Source: Pararge aegeria
Lineage: Eukaryota; Arthropoda; Insecta; Lepidoptera; Nymphalidae
Assembly (NCBI RefSeq): GCF_905163445.1
Contig: NC_053196.1
Coordinates: forward strand, 11,309,501 to 11,373,500
Length of the DNA: 64,000 nucleotides
Direction: 5' to 3'
Below the pieces are notes generated by a model, which worked only from the letters and a program-made list of their open reading frames with translations, ran no database searches and was not told the origin of the DNA. This document shows, one piece after another, positions 59,436-64,000 of the stretch. Positions within the stretch are counted from its first letter, which is position 1. Every line of letters starts with the position of its first letter. The translations under genes and the position numbers were made by a program.

Positions 59436-59540
59436 AGACCTCCGACGAGGTGGACGGATGACATCAAGTGAGTGACAGGAAGCCTCTGGACCCAACCATC
59501 ACAAGACCGTGGTATTCTCCCAACAAAGGCCTATGTCTGG
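59436..59540 (+). mobile_element. RTE-type LINE: reverse-transcriptase C-terminal remnant
   Basis: One frame reads RPPTRWTDDIK, stop, VTGSLWTQPSQDRG, TKAYVW. This is the order of the conserved RTE-clade C-terminus (RPP.RW.DD...AYVQQW). An in-frame TGA and a truncated end show it is dead. Confidence 0.6.
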
Positions 59541-59559
59541 TTTTTTTTTATTCCTCTGC

Positions 59560-59810
59560 CAATAAGCCCTTGACTGCAGTCTCACCTGATTGTAATTGAT
59601 GATGACAGTCTAAGATGGTAGCGGGCTAACCTGTTAAGGAGTAGTCATACCCCTAATCGTTTTCCACGCACACTAAATCGCACCGGCACACTAAATCGCT
59701 TAGCGGCACCTCTGTGTCGTTAGGGTGGTAACTAGCCACGGCCAAAGCCACCAGACCAGACCAGAGAAAATTCAGAAATTATAAAGTTCCAAATTGCCCC
59801 TGCCAAATTT
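59560..59810 (+). repeat. interspersed repeat C
   Basis: cttgactgcagtctcacctg, tggtagcgggctaacctgtt, cactaaatcgcttagcggca and agaaaattcagaaattataa. Confidence 0.55.
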
Positions 59811-59814
59811 AAAT

Positions 59815-60065
59815 TCAAATTCAAAATTTCTTTATTCATGTAGGCCTATCACAGGGCGTGAAGCGTTCATTCATACATGTTTACATAATTGTAAGGGGAT
59901 GGTGATAACTTCGTTCGCCAACTTGAACCTAAAGCTACGTGGGTGCCAAACGCGCCCTGGTCTAAGAAGAGCCCAAAAAAACTTAGCCGGGTAAATTGTT
60001 TTTGTTATCACCATCTCACAGTTTATTTATATAAAGCTATGAAGCTAGAGCAATTCACACCCATG
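59815..60065 (-). repeat. non-LTR retrotransposon 3' tail
   Basis: tcaaaatttctttattcatg, aacttagccgggtaaattg and gttatcaccatctcacagtt; same element as 390-598 and 9005-9260. Confidence 0.6.
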
Positions 60066-60199
60066 CTTTTTTATCGTTTAAGTAATCCTTAATATTATAA
60101 TAGGATTTTTCAAAACATGGTTGACATGTTGATTATGAAACAAAATGAAGGTTTAGTCACGTAGTTCGTATTTGGTTGATTGATAATTCCGTCTTTATT

Positions 60200-60500
60200 T
60201 AGGCATTTTTATCATCATCATATAATCTCTTTACCTGGCCGCTACAAGGCACGAGTCTTCCATAATGGGAAGGGCTTAGGCCATAGTTCACCACATTGGC
60301 CCAGTGCCGTTTGTTGTTATGTAGAACTCTCAGGCATACAGGTTTCTTCACGATGTTTTTCTTCATATCTGAAGCAAGTGATATTTTAATTACCTGAGAT
60401 ACACTTAACTACGAAAAGGTAGAGGTGCGTGCTGCGGTTCGAACCCAGCCCTCCGTCAGGCTGAAGTCCTAACCAATGAGCTATTACCGTTTCAAGTGGC
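60200..60500 (-). repeat. SINE-B, full length
   Basis: gccgctacaaggcacgagtc, agaactctcaggcatacagg, cacgatgtttttcttca and head tgcggttcgaacccagccc, ending caatgagctattaccgt. Confidence 0.8.
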
Positions 60501-60639
60501 ATATGAAGTTCATAAAATAATCAATAGGCTGTTGGCTTCCACTTTTGGACGAGGGCCTTTCCGAACTCCTCACGCGATGCTCTGCCTTAAAGTTGGGGTT
60601 TGGACAAGACGTTTTACACTGTATCGTGTAGAATATAAG

Positions 60640-60800
60640 GTCAGGGTGGGCCAGTAGTAATCAGAAAGGTGAGCGAGCGAGCGCGGTTCGGCGCGGCGGG
60701 AATCTAATTTGGTTGGCATCGTCGCTCATTTGTTCAAATTACACCCCACCCTACGCCGCCACTGCCGGCTGAGACTTGTGCAGTGCGATTCAACTAAAAA
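60640..60800. other. GC-rich unassigned block
   Basis: gagcgagcgagcgcggttcg, cggcgcggcgggaatctaat and accctacgccgccactgccg. Unlike its AT-rich flanks, with no open exon. Either regulatory DNA or an unlisted repeat. Confidence 0.25.
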
Positions 60801-61234
60801 GAAGAGCTATAGTCGCTTTAAGACTGATATAAAAAGGCGTATACTAATTTTGACATTGGCGGTAGGAGAGCCTCAGCTTTTTGATTAAAGCACTCATTCT
60901 ACCAGAAGGTCGCAGATTTAAATCTTGTCGGTGCTTCTTTATTAATAAAATTAAAAGAAGAGATATAAAAGACCATGATCGATTTCAGAATGTTTCAAAC
61001 TAAAACGGAACTTAAAATGCTACGTGGCCGCTCAGTTTTCCAGTTCCACTTTTTTTTTTTTAAATTTTCTGTATCCAGTCGCTATCCTTACATAAACTCT
61101 TTCGTTTCTAAGGATTGCGCATTGTATGCGGTTATGTATTTAACTTATTTTGATCAATAAAAGAAAAATTGTAATCCCAGAATAATCAATAATGCCTTTA
61201 TTGTAAATAGTATTTTCTTTTTGGTAATTATTAA

Positions 61235-61445
61235 CGGAACAGACAGATCTCCCACCTCATGGTAATAGGAAAACCATCTCCAATGAACAGAGCAACACTG
61301 CAGGGAATGCATTCAACACTTTTTGCAACATGCCGCTCTGTGTCCATTAGACTGAACCATGTCTATCAGGCCTACAGCATTGCAACACTGTTTAGCGGAA
61401 AAAATATGTAATCATTACAAAAAGCTCTACAACAACTCCGGTTTT
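61235..61445 (+). repeat. interspersed repeat F
   Basis: gtaataggaaaaccatctcc, ccgctctgtgtccattagac and cagcattgcaacactgttta, a diverged copy. Confidence 0.45.
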
Positions 61446-62229
61446 TTTTATTTGATCTCAAAACTTTAATAATTGCTGTATTATTACAATTTACACATAC
61501 GACGTAACTAAAGAAACTATTATTTTCCGAAATACTATATATTACTCTTGCGTTTGTAACGCATACAGCTGAGTAACAAAATCTATAGATACCAAGTATA
61601 ACATAACAAAAGCTCCTTCGCTTGAGTAGTTTTATTCAAATCAGCATGACCTATTTTTATTTTTTAGGATACTGTAACGACGTTTCTATGGTCCCTTTAC
61701 CCTCGCCTCCCTACAAGGAACTCTAACTATTCATCCCTCGGGCGGTGTCTTTGTAAAATGATCTTTCCGTCCCCATTGTTTGCCGTGCACAGTCCAGGGT
61801 TAGCTGGGTAATATAATATGTTAACCCTTCACAAATAAGCAGGAAACGGGATAATTTGAAGCGGCAATTAAATGTTTTCTACATATTTCAGCTTCAAAGC
61901 GGAAAAATAAGTCGCAGAAATATGTAGCTTTACTTGACACAAGCTTTTAATAACTGAGAAATAAAAATTCTAAAAAATACTTCATGTAATGTTCAGTCTC
62001 TGAAATCCTAAAAAAATGATTTTTATAATGAGTATAATTTTGATTTAATCGACTAGCTTTTAATCTTAGCCTGTCAGGCAACTTAATTATATAAGGTAAT
62101 GGCAGTATGCCTCCGCTCGTAGCCCTGGGTTATCATCATCATTCCACCTCTCAGAATGAGAAGGGTGTAGGCCGCATTCCACCACGCTTTTCCTAGGCTT
62201 AAACCGCATCCGTGCCGTGAGTAGTAAAA
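61446..62229. other. spacer
   Basis: AT-rich, with one unique GC-richer piece at 61675-61800 (ccctttaccctcgcctccct). An inverted SINE-B end follows at about 62130-62215 (cctctcagaatgagaagggt). No gene supported. Confidence 0.4.
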
Positions 62230-62838
62230 AAATAAATAAATAAATTTAATATGACAACACACACATCGCCATCTTGTCCGAAAGTAAGCGTAGCTTGTGT
62301 TATGGGTATTAAGATGACTGATGAATATGTTTATGAATAATAAACATGTTAGCAAAACTGCCTTTGTATGCACATTTGGTTAAAGATAAAAAGCTATGTT
62401 TGCTCAGACTGGTCAAAATTATGTAAAATCTGTGGTCGGTATAAGTTGGAGTAGGAATTTTAAATGACTGGAACCCAGATCAAAAAGGAAGGTCATTTAA
62501 AATGGCGGGAAAAATAGAGGTACAGAAGAGTACGGGCAGAAGTGCCTAGGGAAGATTGAAGAAGTTATCTCTTTGTAGTTACTTAAAAGTGTGCTATAAG
62601 TTTTGATAGATTGACGTTTGAGTTTATAATGTGCTACACTGTAATTAGAGATACAAAAACGATTTAACGTTGTAAGATATGAATATGGGGTTTCTTTTAA
62701 ACATATAAAATACAAATAAACACCCAGACTCTGAAAATATTCATGTTCATCACTCAAACATTTTCTAGTTGTGGGAATCGAACCCACAGCCTCGGACTCC
62801 GAAAGTGGGGTTTCTGCCCACTGCGCCAGTCGGCAATT
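62230..62838 (-). repeat. SINE-A split by a 360-bp insertion
   Basis: The 3' half at 62230-62345 (aaataaataaataaattta, tgttatgggtattaagatga) and the 5' half at 62705-62838 (aaataaacacccagactctg, gtgggaatcgaacccacagc) are collinear parts of one SINE-A. The 62346-62704 interior is unlike any other copy. Confidence 0.7.
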
Positions 62839-63480
62839 ACATTTAGAAACCTACCTAGTAATGCCGCGAACCTAGATGACGATGATGCTTTAATTAGGTT
62901 CCTACTTAATAACATCTCACTGAATCCCAACCTAACCAAGTACCTACTAATTACTATACAATATAATCATTGTACCTGCCGTAAATTCATCAGCATTAAC
63001 CCCTCATGTGCAGTTATGTTTCAATAGACAGGGATCAACATTGGAGGCGATATGCGTTCTCACGGTGATTGACTTACCTAATGAGAACGGTCCGGCACTT
63101 CGGACTGCGTTTATACTAAGACACACGATTTTATGGCAGGTGTATACCCAATGGCGTGCATAGAGGGTATGCACAGTAATGAAGAAAATCTCCAGTACGA
63201 ATTATAAAAAACTTGAGGCATTATAAAAATAGTTAAAGTCAAAGTCAAAGTCAAATGCCTGGAGCCTTCTTTTAAGGGTAGCATTACTACCCCTGAGAAG
63301 ACATCGCTCTTCCATAACAAAAAATAAACATATAAACGAGGGTAGGTATACAAACAAAAATATTTATGTTGATATTAGAAATAATAGACATGTTACATAG
63401 CGGAAGATAAGTTAACTAAAAAATAAAAATTAACGAAAAATTACATTACAATATATTTAAAGTGCGTGCGTGTTTGTGAG
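62839..63480. other. spacer with LINE tail
   Basis: A (caaagt)n tail at 63235-63256 leads into ggtagcattactacccctga. A unique block lies at 63100-63180 (gtttatactaagacacacga). No gene supported. Confidence 0.4.
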
Positions 63481-63510
63481 TACGCGTGTGGTGTGTGTAT
63501 GTGTGTGTTA
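63471..63510. repeat. (GT)n-rich microsatellite
   Basis: gtgtggtgtgtgtatgtgtg and flanks: an interrupted GT repeat. Confidence 0.6.
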
Positions 63511-63614
63511 ACCTCTATAATTATATTCAGCTTCTAGCTCGTACTGGAGATTTACTTAATTTTATATTATCTGCCTCTGTGCATACCCTGTATGTACGCG
63601 ACTGTGTATACCTA

Positions 63615-63870
63615 TGTAAAAAGCGATGATAACCTAGCCTTTCAGGCAGAGACTGAGTGCGATCTGGCACGCTCTAACTTTTCGAAGTTATGTGCTTTTT
63701 TAATACAAGGAATTTTAAATATCTCTTGCTTTAACTGTGGGGAAAAATATCGTGAAGACATCTGCATGTCTGAGAGTTTCCATAAGGTGGTTTACTAATC
63801 CGCACTGGGCTAGCTTGGTACTACGGCCTAAGCCCTGCACATTCTGAAAAGAGGAGAGGAATAGACGTAG
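63615..63870 (+). repeat. SINE-B, degenerate
   Basis: gataacctagcctttcaggc, acttttcgaagttatgtgct, gcatgtctgagagtttccat, tccgcactgggctagcttgg. Confidence 0.65.
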
Positions 63871-64000
63871 TTGATGCCCCTTGGACTGGTACAAAGCGTT
63901 TGGCTTCCTCGTTCCTAATTTGCACCGCAAAAATCCTTCCAACTTCCGTTTTCCCCGAAACCTATAATATAAGTTCCTTCAAATCAAGAGTGAATAGGCA

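Overview
This is AT-rich, intron-containing insect DNA, most likely from a moth or butterfly. The main evidence is a run of split genes for digestive-type M14 metallocarboxypeptidases, typical of lepidopteran midgut clusters, together with many tRNA-derived SINE copies and worn non-LTR retrotransposon ends. No bacterial operon, CRISPR array or rRNA is visible. Species cannot be told from the sequence alone.

Layout. (1) 1-13310 holds no exon I can support. It contains repeats and several GC-richer, non-repetitive blocks that look like candidate cis-regulatory DNA, as expected beside a developmental gene. (2) 13311-14385 (+) are the last two coding exons of a Runt/RUNX-family transcription factor, ending in the Groucho-recruiting VWRPY pentapeptide; its Runt domain is not recognised and may lie left of the window. 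(3) 16138-51260 is a cluster of four paralogous zinc carboxypeptidases. I call them CP1 (-, 16138-22925), CP2 (-, 26412-33802 or up to 35049), CP3 (+, 36216-42812) and CP4 (-, 43760-51260). All share intron positions and phases in the catalytic domain. CP3 is complete from signal peptide to stop (429 aa). CP1 lacks only its signal exon. CP2 and CP4 have intact catalytic domains, but no recognisable signal-plus-activation-peptide exons. Hydrophilic reading frames with matching splice phase lie where those exons should be. (4) 51261-64000 is mostly repeats, with a possible signal-peptide exon at 53018-53142 and two small convergent reading frames at 55145-55640.

How it works together. The carboxypeptidases should be secreted zymogens that trim C-terminal residues from dietary peptides after tryptic removal of the activation segment. 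All four keep the zinc ligands and catalytic residues of the M14A fold, but they differ at the two specificity-pocket positions (CPA numbering 207/255): G/V in CP1, A/N in CP2, C/I in CP3 and G/T in CP4. This suggests a diversified set of substrate preferences. CP2 and CP3 are divergent and may share a control region; CP3 and CP4 converge.

Repeats. Two SINE families dominate: SINE-A, about 12 copies with a tRNA-like head and a conserved body, and SINE-B, about 14 copies. Several foldback (inverted-repeat) elements, LINE 3' tails, RTE-type reverse-transcriptase ends and microsatellites make up most of the rest. All exon limits are manual splice predictions made without transcript evidence.
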